DNA of 21,170 bases from Megamonas hypermegale (GCA_002314325.1 DCFC01000046.1:1-21170); one strand, 5' to 3'. Shown: positions 6,838-14,479, numbered from the stretch's first letter. Notes: generated from the sequence alone by a model not told the origin. Made by a program: numbers and translations.

Positions 6838-7674
6838 TTACGCTTCAAGCCACGTTTCCACAATATACTGCTGAATTTTCCCGAGCGTAGCTTCGTCTTT
6901 TTCGCCGATTGCTCTGCCGTCCAGCTCATAAGCACTGTTGCACAAATCACCCGAACTGCTGACGATAACCTCGTCGGCTACAAACAGTTCATCCAGCGTA
7001 AATGCTCTTTCCTCCACCGGAATATTCAAGGCACGGCACGCTTCAATCAGATGAGCCCGCGCTATTCCCGGCAGAATATATTCATCAGCCGGATGCGTGA
7101 TGAATTTTCCGTCCTTTAAAATGTGAATATTGCTGTGCGCACATTCCGTTACAATATCGCCGCGATGCAGTACCGTTTCATCGCAGCCCTTTTCCTTGGC
7201 CAGCTGCGCCGCCAGCACGCTCGGTATCAGGTTCAGCGTTTTTATATTGCAGTAACGGTATCGTTTATCCTCCATCATAGTCAGTTTAAACTTCTTGTCG
7301 ATTTTCGTAACTTTTTCCGGCGTTATCGTAATCCACAGATTAGCTTTTTCCTCACTGTCATAGCAGTGACTTCTAAGCCCTTTCCCGCCGCGCGTAACCT
7401 GCCAGTACACAAACAAGTCGCCCTCATCGAGCTTTAACACCAGTTCCTGCAGCAGTTCAGCCAGATATTCTTTCGTAAAACCGAGATGAATATTCAATAG
7501 CTGCGCACTGTTGAAAAAACGGTCAATATGTTCATCAAGCGACATTATCTTGTAATTTCGCGCACACGTCGCATCGTAGACGCCGTCGCCGAACCAGTGC
7601 ACACGGTCGCTCATCGGTATCATCATATTTTCTATTAAATCATATCTGCCGTTATAATAACCTAAATTCTGCAT
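6838..7674 (-). CDS. dat: D-amino-acid (D-alanine) aminotransferase, class IV
   Basis: A 278-residue PLP enzyme of fold type IV. It would swap amino groups between D-alanine and 2-oxoglutarate, supplying D-glutamate for peptidoglycan. Against the Bacillus D-amino-acid aminotransferase, key positions agree: FGDGVYD near residue 28, the substrate-carboxylate motif LRSH (Arg101, His103), the PLP lysine in CNIKTLN (Lys145) and TECAHSNI with Glu177. The Arg-x-His pair argues for the D-amino-acid type over the branched-chain type. ATG at 7674 follows AAAGGGG by about 9 nt. A terminator hairpin lies just upstream, so the source of its transcription is unclear. No terminator directly follows its stop. 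Confidence 0.85.
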   Translation of the reverse strand: MQNLGYYNGRYDLIENMMIPMSDRVHWFGDGVYDATCARNYKIMSLDEHIDRFFNSAQLLNIHLGFTKEYLAELLQELVLKLDEGDLFVYWQVTRGGKGLRSHCYDSEEKANLWITITPEKVTKIDKKFKLTMMEDKRYRYCNIKTLNLIPSVLAAQLAKEKGCDETVLHRGDIVTECAHSNIHILKDGKFITHPADEYILPGIARAHLIEACRALNIPVEERAFTLDELFVADEVIVSSSGDLCNSAYELDGRAIGEKDEATLGKIQQYIVETWLEA

Positions 7675-7695
7675 AAATAAATTCCCCTTTACATG

Positions 7696-7729
7696 AAAAA
7701 ACCTCCAATTTCAATTTATTGGAGGTTTT
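7696..7729 (-). terminator. Rho-independent terminator after the small Sm-like gene
   Basis: AAAACCTCCAAT (7698-7709) and ATTGGAGGTTTT (7718-7729) pair over 12 bp around an 8-nt loop. On the minus strand six T (7701-7696) follow the pairing arm. It ends the 7743-7994 gene but sits before dat, so it may also attenuate dat. Confidence 0.8.
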
Positions 7730-7742
7730 ACTGCTGATAAAA

Positions 7743-7994
7743 TCAAGCTGCGCCGTCAACCTGTTCAATGAACTGTTTCGTCGGGCAGACAATTGTAATA
7801 TCTTTAATTTCCGCACGGAAGAAATCAGCACGACGTCCCGTATTGCTTTCATAGAAGCAAATGCAGTCGGAACCCGGCAGGGAAGTATCGTCATGGTCTC
7901 TGAAAGATGTTGCCACTCCTGTATATTCTCTGCCGTCAAAACAGGTTACTTTTACAATTAAATTCTGAAACTGATGAAAATCGCCTTCAAACAT
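7743..7994 (-). CDS. Small conserved-looking protein, possible Sm-like fold
   Basis: An 83-residue soluble protein that I do not recognise with certainty. The pattern LIVKVTCFDGREYTGVATSF, then an acidic loop, then ICFYESNTGRRADFFRAEIKDITIV looks like the strand order of small beta-barrel Sm-like proteins (a strand, DG turn, G in the next strand, and a final EI..I.I strand). ATG at 7994 has AGGAG 8 nt upstream, a good promoter lies before it and a terminator after it, so it is a stand-alone gene. RNA binding is possible by analogy only. Confidence 0.7.
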   Translation of the reverse strand: MFEGDFHQFQNLIVKVTCFDGREYTGVATSFRDHDDTSLPGSDCICFYESNTGRRADFFRAEIKDITIVCPTKQFIEQVDGAA

Positions 7995-8027
7995 CCAAAT
8001 CGCTCCTTTTAAATTACTTTATTATTT

Positions 8028-8056
8028 ATTTTAACGCATAAAACGGCTATTATCAA
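8028..8056 (-). promoter_or_regulatory. Sigma-70 type promoter of the small Sm-like gene
   Basis: On the minus strand TTGATA (8056-8051), 17-bp spacer, TAAAAT (8033-8028), with start of transcription expected about 30 bp before the ATG at 7994. No operator is obvious. Confidence 0.65.
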
Positions 8057-8124
8057 CCGCATTGCCCAAACAAATGCAAATTCTCAAAATCGGCTGTGCT
8101 TTTAACTTAGCAATATTATTTATA

Positions 8125-8152
8125 TTGTGTCTTTATATTTTGATGTTATAAT
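8125..8152 (+). promoter_or_regulatory. Probable promoter of the metallo-hydrolase gene
   Basis: TTGTGT (8125-8130), 16-bp spacer, TATAAT (8147-8152). The -10 is perfect, the -35 moderate. The leader to ATG at 8223 would be about 65 nt. The surrounding AT richness leaves some doubt. Confidence 0.45.
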
Positions 8153-8222
8153 TATATGTAGAAATATACGTTTTTTTCAAAACATTAAGTACATAATATT
8201 CGTAATTATGGGGGTATTTTTT

Positions 8223-9023
8223 ATGAAGTTAAAGGTTCTAATAGATAACAATACTTATATCGACCAATATTATTTCGGCGAGCCGGGGCTCAGCTATTTA
8301 ATCGAAACGGATGATGCAAAAATTCTTTTTGATACGGGATATTCCGGCATTTATCTGACGAATGCTGACCTCATGAACATAGATTTATCGGACATAACGC
8401 ATCTGGTAATATCACACGGGCACAACGACCACACGGGCGGCATGGCATGCCTTCTGGACTACGAATTTAAAAATGTGGATTTTATCGCCCATCCCGACTG
8501 TTTCGACAAAAAGCGCAAGCACGGCAAAGACATCGGCTCTTCATTGCAGCCGGAAGATTTAAAGCCGTTTTTCTCACTGCACCTCACAAAAGAACCGTAC
8601 TGGATAAACGACAGACTTGTTTTTCTCGGGGAAATTCCGACTGTCTTCGATTTTGAACGGGTACCGGTCGGCGAAAAATGGAATGGCGGCCAATGGATAC
8701 CGGATATCAACATTGATGACAGCGCGCTCGTTTACAAGACGGATAAGGGGCTGTTCATCATCACGGCCTGTTCGCACAGCGGTATCTGCAATATCGCTGA
8801 ATATGCCAAGAAAGTCTGCAATGATGAAAGAATTTACGGTATTATCGGCGGTTTTCATCTGCTGAAAAACGATATGAAACTGCAAAAGACAATTGAATAC
8901 CTGGAAAGCCAGCATATCCCGGTGCTTTATCCGGCGCACTGCGTCTGTCTGGAAGCACGCATTGCCATGAGCAAAAAACTCAACATTAAAGAAGTAGCTA
9001 CCAATTTTGAACTGGAAATCTGA
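8223..9023 (+). CDS. Metallo-beta-lactamase fold hydrolase (COG1237 type)
   Basis: A 266-residue cytoplasmic protein of the MBL superfamily. The metal motif HGHNDH is at residues 65-70 after LVIS; later metal or substrate positions are in ACSHSGICNI, GGFHLL and the C-terminal YPAHC. The combination C-S-H-x-G-I and G-G-F-H-L fits the COG1237 group, whose archaeal member is linked to dihydropterin aminobenzene phosphate synthesis; the bacterial role is generally unknown. The open frame extends 32 codons upstream, but ATG at 8223 is preferred because GGGGG precedes it by 8 nt and the upstream stretch looks non-coding. Confidence 0.85.
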   Translation: MKLKVLIDNNTYIDQYYFGEPGLSYLIETDDAKILFDTGYSGIYLTNADLMNIDLSDITHLVISHGHNDHTGGMACLLDYEFKNVDFIAHPDCFDKKRKHGKDIGSSLQPEDLKPFFSLHLTKEPYWINDRLVFLGEIPTVFDFERVPVGEKWNGGQWIPDINIDDSALVYKTDKGLFIITACSHSGICNIAEYAKKVCNDERIYGIIGGFHLLKNDMKLQKTIEYLESQHIPVLYPAHCVCLEARIAMSKKLNIKEVATNFELEI

Positions 9024-9025
9024 TA

Positions 9026-9073
9026 AAAAAAGCTATCGACGTGAAAAATTAAATTCACACCGATAGCTTTTTT
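9026..9073. terminator. Bidirectional terminator between the hydrolase gene and metK
   Basis: AAAAAAGCTATCG (9026-9038) pairs with CGATAGCTTTTTT (9061-9073). An inner GTGAA/TTCAC pair (9041-9045, 9054-9058) extends the structure. T-runs follow on both strands, which suits the convergent genes on either side. Confidence 0.9.
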
Positions 9074-9088
9074 CTATTTTATATTTAA

Positions 9089-10273
9089 TTATAAGCCTGC
9101 CTGAGCTTTAAGAGCTGCGGCTTTGTCCGTATGTTCCCAAGGAAGGTCTACGTCCGTGCGGCCGAAATGACCGTATGCTGCTGTCTGAGCATAAATCGGA
9201 CGACGCAAGTCAAGTTCCTTGATAATGCCTGCCGGGCGAAGGTCGAAGTTGTCCGTTACAAGTTTCGTAATGGCATCTTCGCTGATTTTACCTGTACCGA
9301 ACGTGTTAATGCTGATGGATACAGGTTTTGCCACGCCGATAGCATAAGCAAGCTGGATTTCGCATTTGTCGGCAAGACCTGCCGCTACGATATTTTTAGC
9401 CACATAGCGGGCTGCATAAGCTGCAGAACGGTCAACTTTTGTCGGGTCTTTGCCGGAAAATGCCCCGCCGCCGTGACGAGCCATGCCGCCGTAAGTGTCG
9501 ACGATGATTTTGCGTCCCGTAAGACCGGTATCGCCCTGCGGTCCGCCGATAACAAATTTGCCGGTAGGGTTGATGAAATATTTCGTATCAGCCGTCAAAA
9601 ATTCAGCCGGAACGACCGGTTTGATTACTTTTTCAATAATATCGCGTTTAATCTGTTCCAAAGTAACTTCCGGGTCATGCTGTGTGGAAATTACGATTGT
9701 ATCGACAGCAACCGGTTTGCCGTTTTCGTAAGCTACGGTAACCTGTGTTTTGCCGTCCGGACGGAGGTAAGCGAGTTCACCGCTTTTTCTTACTTCCGTC
9801 AAACGTCTTGCCAGTTTGTGCGCCAATGCAATCGGCAACGGCATATATTCCGGTGTTTCATTCGTTGCATAGCCGAACATCATACCCTGGTCGCCTGCGC
9901 CGAGGTCGTTTTCATCAGCCTGGCCTTCTTTGGCTTCCAAAGATTTGTCTACGCCCATAGCGATATCCGGCGATTGTTCGTCAATCGAAACGGAAATACC
10001 GCATGTATCGCAGTCCAAACCGAATTTTGCACGCGTGTAGCCGATTTTGCGGATTGTTTCACGCACAATAGACGGGATATCGACATAGCAGGTGGTGGAA
10101 ATTTCACCGGCAATGTGAATTTGTCCTGTCATGGCGAATGTTTCACAGGCAACGCGGCCGTTCGGGTCTTTTTCTAAAATAGCATCAAGAATGCTGTCGG
10201 AAATCTGGTCTGCCACTTTGTCAGGATGACCTTCCGTAACAGATTCAGACGTAAATAATATTCTGTTAGTCAT
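9089..10273 (-). CDS. metK: S-adenosylmethionine synthetase
   Basis: A 394-residue enzyme making S-adenosylmethionine from methionine and ATP in the cytoplasm; length is normal for MetK. Diagnostic blocks: [18 protein letters not shown] near the N-terminus (ATP and metal), [12 protein letters not shown] in the middle, and the P-loop-like [13 protein letters not shown] followed by [22 protein letters not shown] at 10273 has GGAGG 7 nt upstream. Expression should be switched off by its own product through the SAM-I riboswitch in the leader. It is a single-gene unit ended by the hairpin at 9026-9073. Confidence 0.98.
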   Translation of the reverse strand: MTNRILFTSESVTEGHPDKVADQISDSILDAILEKDPNGRVACETFAMTGQIHIAGEISTTCYVDIPSIVRETIRKIGYTRAKFGLDCDTCGISVSIDEQSPDIAMGVDKSLEAKEGQADENDLGAGDQGMMFGYATNETPEYMPLPIALAHKLARRLTEVRKSGELAYLRPDGKTQVTVAYENGKPVAVDTIVISTQHDPEVTLEQIKRDIIEKVIKPVVPAEFLTADTKYFINPTGKFVIGGPQGDTGLTGRKIIVDTYGGMARHGGGAFSGKDPTKVDRSAAYAARYVAKNIVAAGLADKCEIQLAYAIGVAKPVSISINTFGTGKISEDAITKLVTDNFDLRPAGIIKELDLRRPIYAQTAAYGHFGRTDVDLPWEHTDKAAALKAQAGL

Positions 10274-10318
10274 TTATGAGCCTCCAAAATTGTATTTTCT
10301 ACAATTAAAAAATAACAT

Positions 10319-10344
10319 AAAAAAAACTCCCTTAATGAGAGAGT
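10319..10344 (-). terminator. Riboswitch-controlled intrinsic terminator before metK
   Basis: On the minus strand ACTCTCT (10344-10338) pairs with AGGGAGT (10332-10326) around loop CATTA, with one G-U pair, followed by about eight T (10326-10319). The 5' arm is shared with an antiterminator: ATGAGAGA (10360-10353) pairs with TCTCTCAT (10342-10335). The antiterminator in turn uses the 3' strand of riboswitch helix P1. When SAM is bound P1 forms and the terminator wins. Confidence 0.88.
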
Positions 10345-10355
10345 GTATATATTCT

Positions 10356-10459
10356 CTCATCTTCTAAGTTAAAACTTAAAGGATTTGGCACCGTTTTGAT
10401 AAAATTATCAATGGTTGCCGCAATGTCATCGGGCCAGTCCCTCAATTGCTCTTGATGAG
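10356..10459 (-). ncRNA. SAM-I (S-box) riboswitch aptamer
   Basis: The minus strand shows the S-box core: GAGGGACTGGCCCGATGA, then GCGGCAACC, then CGGTGCCAA. Helix P1 is CTCATC (10459-10454) with GATGAG (10361-10356). P2 is GCAAT/ATTGC, with the k-turn GATGA. P3 is the TTGATAA/TTATCAA hairpin and P4 the TTAAGT/ACTTAG hairpin. All four helices of the family are present. It senses SAM and controls metK by premature termination, a layout typical of Firmicutes. Confidence 0.96.
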
Positions 10460-10483
10460 TTATCTATTTAATTGCTATCCATT

Positions 10484-10512
10484 ATCATAATGAAAAAAAG
10501 ACTGTTTGTCAA
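10484..10512 (-). promoter_or_regulatory. Sigma-70 type promoter of the metK riboswitch leader
   Basis: On the minus strand TTGACA (10512-10507), 17-bp spacer, TATGAT (10489-10484). The start of transcription would fall shortly before the 5' strand of P1. Confidence 0.85.
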
Positions 10513-10584
10513 CCTTTTTATTTTAGTGGTTATTTATAATATTTATCGTTAAAATAAACAACGAATATACAATAGTTACATCTC

Positions 10585-10613
10585 TTGTTATCGACTCCTA
10601 AAAAGATTAAAAT
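10585..10613 (+). promoter_or_regulatory. Promoter of the coiled-coil gene
   Basis: TTGTTA (10585-10590), 17-bp spacer, TAAAAT (10608-10613). An overlapping TATAAT follows at once. It is divergent from the metK promoter about 75 bp away. Confidence 0.55.
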
Positions 10614-10634
10614 ATAATTACAGGAGGAGTGAGC

Positions 10635-11093
10635 ATGATGAATAACGAAGAAAAAATTTTAGAACTGCTGTCTGTACTTGTTGAAGATAACAAAGAAATT
10701 AAAATACGTCTTGACAAACTAGAAACTCGTCTTGATAATGTCGAAAATCGTCTTGACAAGTTAGAATATCGCCTCGATAAAGTTGAGAACCGTATTGACA
10801 GTTTGGAAAATCGTATTACTGGTTTAGAAAATCGTATGGATAAACTTGAAGCAGGACAGACAGAAATAAAACAGCGCCTCGACAGTATGGAAAAACGTCT
10901 CGAAAATCTGGAAGCGGGGCAAAAATTCCTTGCGGATAATATCTTTCAGGAAGACGGCATTATTAATTATTTTGAAGGAAAATTCAATGCGCTTAATGCA
11001 CGTTTTGATGATTTGGAAGCTAAATTTTATATTTTAAACAATCGCCAATTTGATACTGACGCTAAAGTTACAAAATTGACGTTGGTTAAATGA
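10635..11093 (+). CDS. Repetitive coiled-coil protein of unknown function
   Basis: A 152-residue soluble protein dominated by a heptad repeat from about residue 23 to 95, with units such as RLDKLETRLDNVEN and RIDSLENRITGLEN. The hydrophobic a/d pattern and many charged residues predict a long parallel coiled coil. The C-terminal third (FEGKFNALNARFDDLEAKF) is probably also helical. No membrane segment or signal is seen. GTG at 10629 opens the frame but touches GGAGG (10623-10627); ATG at 10635 has ideal 7-nt spacing. It stands alone with its own promoter and terminator. Function unknown. Confidence 0.8.
   Translation: MMNNEEKILELLSVLVEDNKEIKIRLDKLETRLDNVENRLDKLEYRLDKVENRIDSLENRITGLENRMDKLEAGQTEIKQRLDSMEKRLENLEAGQKFLADNIFQEDGIINYFEGKFNALNARFDDLEAKFYILNNRQFDTDAKVTKLTLVK
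10707..10853 (+). repeat. Seven tandem 21-bp units inside the coiled-coil gene
   Basis: Units of 21 bp begin with CGTCTTGA or close variants at 10707, 10728, 10749, 10770, 10791, 10812 and 10833. Each encodes two heptad halves (RLDKLE plus a spacer residue). First to third copies are most alike; later ones diverge. The number of units may vary between strains. Confidence 0.85.
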
Positions 11094-11108
11094 TTGATAA
11101 ATTTTTCG

Positions 11109-11140
11109 GACACTTGTAATATTTCGTTATGAGTGTCTTT
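11109..11140 (+). terminator. Terminator of the coiled-coil gene
   Basis: GACACT (11109-11114) pairs with AGTGTC (11132-11137), with some further pairing inside (TAA/TTA), followed by TTTTATTTT. Confidence 0.7.
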
Positions 11141-11149
11141 TATTTTGGC

Positions 11150-11187
11150 CAAAAATAAAGCACTCCCTGCATAACAGCAGGGAGCGC
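11150..11187 (-). terminator. Terminator of the glutamine synthetase gene
   Basis: GCACTCCCTGC (11160-11170) pairs with GCAGGGAGCGC (11177-11187) around a 6-nt loop. The one non-Watson-Crick position is a G-U pair only in minus-strand RNA, and an A-rich tract (T-rich on the minus strand) follows. This fits the end of the minus-strand gene. Confidence 0.88.
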
Positions 11188-11202
11188 CCGGGAATATTTA
11201 TC

Positions 11203-13089
11203 TTAAATCATATTGTCTTTATAAGCTGCATACAGTGTTTTCAGTTCTTCCATCTTGTCGTACATTTCAACCTGCAGGCTGGAAGCTGTAGCGAAATCGC
11301 CGGAATTTAAAGCTTTGATGAGCTGAGTGAACAGCGATTTCTGGTCAATGCTGTCTTTTGCCAGATAATAGCGGATGCGATTGAGTTTGTTCCAGTTGTA
11401 GGAGTCTTCATCCGTAACGTAAGCGGATTTAATTTCTTTGAATTTGCTGATGAGCGCACGGTTTTCCGGAATGATACGGCTGATAAGCTCCGTTTTCCAG
11501 CGGATTAATTCACCGTTGACGAAAGCATCGATAATCTGGTCGCGCAGTGCGCCGCCGGAAGTCAACACTTTGCGTTTTTCCGGATAATTGTTCAGGTTGG
11601 TAAGGTTTTCCCAAACAGTTGCAGGATGTACGCCGAAACGCTGATTGCGTTCTTCTTCCGTGTAATCTTCGAATACATCGTCTTCAGCACGGTATGCGCG
11701 GTCCGTTTCGAGGTAATCGGCTTTTTCGCCCGGCTGTTTGGAGATTTCAGCCAGCAGTTCAGCCGTCGTTTTCGTAACAGCGTATTTAATACCATCGAAA
11801 GCAGCTGTATAAATAGCGGCAAGAACGAGATACGTATTAGTGTACGGATTGCATGCGCGCAATTCGAAACGGGTTGCTTTCGGATTGTTGACGTCGCGGA
11901 TAAGACCGGCTAAAATTGTACGGTTACGGGAAGGAATTTCCGGTTTGTGACCAAGGGACGTAACGATACATACAGGTGCTTCAAAGCCTGGTTTCAAGCG
12001 GTTTAAGGAGTCATTCGTAGCGGAAACGAACGGATTGATAACTTCGTAGTTTTTCAAAAGACCCATGATAGCACCGAAACCTACAGCGCTCATAAAGTCT
12101 TTTTTCATGTCAGTCGGCGCAAAGAGGTTTACGAAAGAACCGTCTTTCATGATAGCGCCCATACCGATATGAGTATGTTCACCGTTGCCGGCAAGACCAA
12201 TCATCGGTTTTGCTTTAAAGATAACTTCCAGACCGTTTTCACGGAAGATTTCTTTTACGAGAATACGAACGGCGAGTTCGTTATCGGCAGCCTGGAGAGC
12301 ATCAGCGAATTTCCAGTCGATTTCAATCTGTTCGCAAACATGGTTCATGTTGCCGTCGCTGTCCATATGACCTTTCATACCGCCGACTTCTTTATGACCC
12401 ATTTCCGGAGAAAGACCGTACGCTTCAAGCGCAAGTACGCACTGTTCAAGCGCTGTGCGAACAGAACCGCGGGTACGCTGCCAGTACTGTTCCTGCATAA
12501 CCTGAGATGCGGACATTTCCGGAATATCTGCTTCGCTGAGCGGCGTTTTTACCCAGAATTCAAGTTCTGTTGCGGATGTGAATACGATATCTTTAACATC
12601 GGCGCCGTTGATATGTTCAAGCCCGGAAACAGTATGATGTTTTTTGAACAGGTCAAGCAAACCTTTTTTTACGTAATTTAAAGTTTCAGCCAGTACGGAA
12701 CGGGAGTCAACTGCTTTGCCTTCATGAATGAGCGCAGCCGGAATACGGAGCGTACCGATTGGTTTTTCCAGTTCTTCATCATAGCTTTCCATATTGTAAT
12801 CAACGAACCAGTTTACAGTCGGGTCAATCGGCATATCTACTTTAGCATTGTTGAGCGTAGCAATACCCGTTAACACAACGGAAGAACCGTCAGTCTGAAC
12901 GGCGGAACCATTATAAAACGCATCAATATCTTCCAGGAAAATTCGCATCGGAATTTTTTCATCCGTATCGTTACCGGCTAAATCGATACCTACTAAGGAT
13001 ACGAATTTAATTTCTGGATGTTGTTTTAATGTAGCAATAATATCTTCTTTTTTGGAATTCGCAGGAATAACGTATAATAAATCGTTCAT
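11203..13089 (-). CDS. glnA: Glutamine synthetase, long form with C-terminal extension
   Basis: A 628-residue enzyme joining ammonia to glutamate with ATP. Catalytic parts of the GS fold are visible: ATELEFWV (about 173-180, metal glutamate), SPEMGHKEVGGMKGH (227-241), CEQIEIDWKFADAL (252-265), GNGEHTHIGMG (301-311), NDSLNRLKPGFEAP (359-372), SRNRTILAGLIRD (387-399) and ATRFELRACNPYTNTYL (405-421). It is longer than GSI (about 440-470) and shorter than GSIII (about 700). Roughly the last 150 residues, rich in helix-forming residues (EELKTLYAAYKDN), are outside the core. The gene has its own promoter, structured leader and terminator. Symbol is by function; the subtype is not certain. Confidence 0.92.
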   Translation of the reverse strand: MNDLLYVIPANSKKEDIIATLKQHPEIKFVSLVGIDLAGNDTDEKIPMRIFLEDIDAFYNGSAVQTDGSSVVLTGIATLNNAKVDMPIDPTVNWFVDYNMESYDEELEKPIGTLRIPAALIHEGKAVDSRSVLAETLNYVKKGLLDLFKKHHTVSGLEHINGADVKDIVFTSATELEFWVKTPLSEADIPEMSASQVMQEQYWQRTRGSVRTALEQCVLALEAYGLSPEMGHKEVGGMKGHMDSDGNMNHVCEQIEIDWKFADALQAADNELAVRILVKEIFRENGLEVIFKAKPMIGLAGNGEHTHIGMGAIMKDGSFVNLFAPTDMKKDFMSAVGFGAIMGLLKNYEVINPFVSATNDSLNRLKPGFEAPVCIVTSLGHKPEIPSRNRTILAGLIRDVNNPKATRFELRACNPYTNTYLVLAAIYTAAFDGIKYAVTKTTAELLAEISKQPGEKADYLETDRAYRAEDDVFEDYTEEERNQRFGVHPATVWENLTNLNNYPEKRKVLTSGGALRDQIIDAFVNGELIRWKTELISRIIPENRALISKFKEIKSAYVTDEDSYNWNKLNRIRYYLAKDSIDQKSLFTQLIKALNSGDFATASSLQVEMYDKMEELKTLYAAYKDNMI

Positions 13090-13145
13090 TAAAAAGCCCT
13101 ACCTTTTCTAAATTATAATTTTAAATTTTAATTGTCATGAAAAAT

Positions 13146-13259
13146 AAAAAAAGCCATATGAAAACGCCCTGTATAAATATCGAATTGAAAAATAGGTGTA
13201 CTGAAAAAACAGTACATCAATCCACTGATATACAGACTATTCATAAGGCTCCGTTGCCT
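13146..13259 (-). ncRNA. Structured leader with intrinsic terminator and competing hairpin before glutamine synthetase
   Basis: On the minus strand AGCCTTATGAA (13250-13240) pairs with TTCATATGGCT (13162-13152) at 10 of 11 positions, directly followed by seven T (13152-13146). Nested inside are CTGTATA/TATACAG (13235-13229 with 13175-13169) and TGTACTG/CAGTACA around a T6 loop (13216-13197). A competing hairpin AGGC-AACGGA-GCCT (13259-13246) uses GCCT of the terminator arm, so the two folds exclude each other. This is the logic of a riboswitch or antitermination leader. No known class is recognised; loop AACGGA has A at 1 and G at 4, as in ANTAR-target hexaloops, but no clear second hexaloop is seen. 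Confidence 0.6.
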
Positions 13260-13284
13260 AAAATATATAATGTTGACGCTTTTA

Positions 13285-13313
13285 ATAGTATCATAAGTAT
13301 TTATTTTTGTCCA
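13285..13313 (-). promoter_or_regulatory. Sigma-70 type promoter of the glutamine synthetase leader
   Basis: On the minus strand TGGACA (13313-13308), 17-bp spacer, TACTAT (13290-13285). The leader to the start codon would be about 190 nt and would contain the whole structured element. Confidence 0.65.
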
Positions 13314-13353
13314 GTAGTTTATTGTGTATTTCTTTGTATTTTTGCAAGTTTAT

Positions 13354-13382
13354 AAAAAGGGAAACGGTTTATGCCGCTTCCC
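13354..13382 (-). terminator. Terminator of the GldA-like dehydrogenase gene
   Basis: On the minus strand GGGAAGCGG (13382-13374) pairs with CCGTTTCCC (13367-13359) over 9 bp with one G-U pair and a 6-nt loop, followed by five T (13358-13354). Confidence 0.88.
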
Positions 13383-13402
13383 TGTATAAATTTTTAACAA
13401 TA

Positions 13403-14479
13403 CTATTTATTATATGCTTCAAGCTGCATAATGGCGTCGTATATCATGTCGCGCGTGATTTTGTACGGAACGTGTACAATGTCGTTTGTCGTCATGGCTT
13501 TATCCAGTACAGTGGACAAATCTTCTTTGCTGTTTACATCAATATCTTTCAGACACGTAGGCAGTTTTGCCTGTTTATTGAACTGAAAGACCTTGGCAAA
13601 TTCATCCGTCTGCTTATCCAAGAGCAGGAGAATTAATACGCCGTAGCTTACAAGCTCACCGTGCAGATGCTGTTCTTCGCAGATTTTCAGCATAGTGCAG
13701 CCATAATAAATGGAATGAGCCAGACAGCTGTTGTAATCATTAATTACGAGAACGGAAACGAGACCCGTGCTGACGATTATAATAGAAATAACCTGTTCCA
13801 AAGCTTCGGTTACCTCATGCTTTTCAGCTGCTTTTAAAGCATCGAGCCCGTAAGTAATCAACTGTTCAGAACAGTTGCGGCTGATTTGTACGCCGAGAGC
13901 ATTCGTATGGTTCATTTTGTCGCCGCGGGAAGAAAAACCTGTTTCGTACTGTTTGGAAAGAGCGTCGCCTATGCCTGCCCAGATAAAATGGTACGGTGCC
14001 TGTGCAATAATCTGTGTATTGATGAAGCAGTGCTGCGGACTTTTTTTCGGAAAATACAATTCCTTGAAAGCATGTGTTTCGTCATCGTAGATTACACAGA
14101 CGGCTGTAACGGGTGCACAGTTGGAAGCGATTGTCGGGAAGGAAAAGACAGGTTTATCCTTCATGTCGCAAAGTGTTTTGCAAGTGTCGATTGCACGGCC
14201 GCCGCCTACGGCAAATACCATATCTGCTGCTTGGAACTTTGGATTTTGCGCCAGCATATTTATATTGGCGTATGTGGAATCTCCGCCATACCAGATGAAA
14301 TCGGTAATTTCCACATCGGTGCCTGCTATTGCATCAAGCAGTGCCTGCTTTGCCTTGGAAATTGCCGTTTTGCCGCCGATAACGACAGCTTTCGTGCCGT
14401 AAGGAGCACAGATATTCGCTATTTCCTTATACGCATCACCGCCTATGCTATAACTCGGTAAAAATACAGTATTCGCCAT
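13403..14479 (-). CDS. Iron/zinc-containing alcohol dehydrogenase, glycerol dehydrogenase-like
   Basis: A 358-residue NAD-dependent dehydrogenase of the GldA family. The NAD site shows AVGGGRAIDTCK near residue 90 and FPTIASNCAPVTAVCVIY near 113, matching GldA's PTIAST.AP.S. pattern. Metal ligands fit those of glycerol dehydrogenase: Asp in AGIGDALSKQYE, His in CLAHSIYYG and His in HLHGELVSYG. Length is normal. Likely substrate is glycerol or a related small diol or hydroxyketone, but this cannot be fixed by sequence alone. ATG at 14479 follows AAAGGTGG by about 9 nt. Single-gene unit with its own promoter, possible operator and terminator. Confidence 0.85.
   Translation of the reverse strand: MANTVFLPSYSIGGDAYKEIANICAPYGTKAVVIGGKTAISKAKQALLDAIAGTDVEITDFIWYGGDSTYANINMLAQNPKFQAADMVFAVGGGRAIDTCKTLCDMKDKPVFSFPTIASNCAPVTAVCVIYDDETHAFKELYFPKKSPQHCFINTQIIAQAPYHFIWAGIGDALSKQYETGFSSRGDKMNHTNALGVQISRNCSEQLITYGLDALKAAEKHEVTEALEQVISIIIVSTGLVSVLVINDYNSCLAHSIYYGCTMLKICEEQHLHGELVSYGVLILLLLDKQTDEFAKVFQFNKQAKLPTCLKDIDVNSKEDLSTVLDKAMTTNDIVHVPYKITRDMIYDAIMQLEAYNK

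Noticed and set aside
8127..8222. N-terminal 32-codon extension of the metallo-hydrolase frame
   Set aside because: It overlaps the likely promoter and transcription start, has no ribosome site, and the family begins near the MKLKVL start at 8223.
9131..10177. A 348-codon open frame on the plus strand opposite metK
   Set aside because: It is the antisense shadow of a highly conserved gene, has no ribosome site or domain, and is rich in Cys, Phe and Arg as such shadows are.
10707..10853. CRISPR-like array
   Set aside because: The 21-bp units are adjacent with no spacers and encode in-frame heptads.
13090..13283. T-box leader or known glutamine riboswitch before the glutamine synthetase gene
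   Set aside because: I see no T-box sequence (AGGGTGG type) and no recognisable glnA-motif core, so no known class is assigned.
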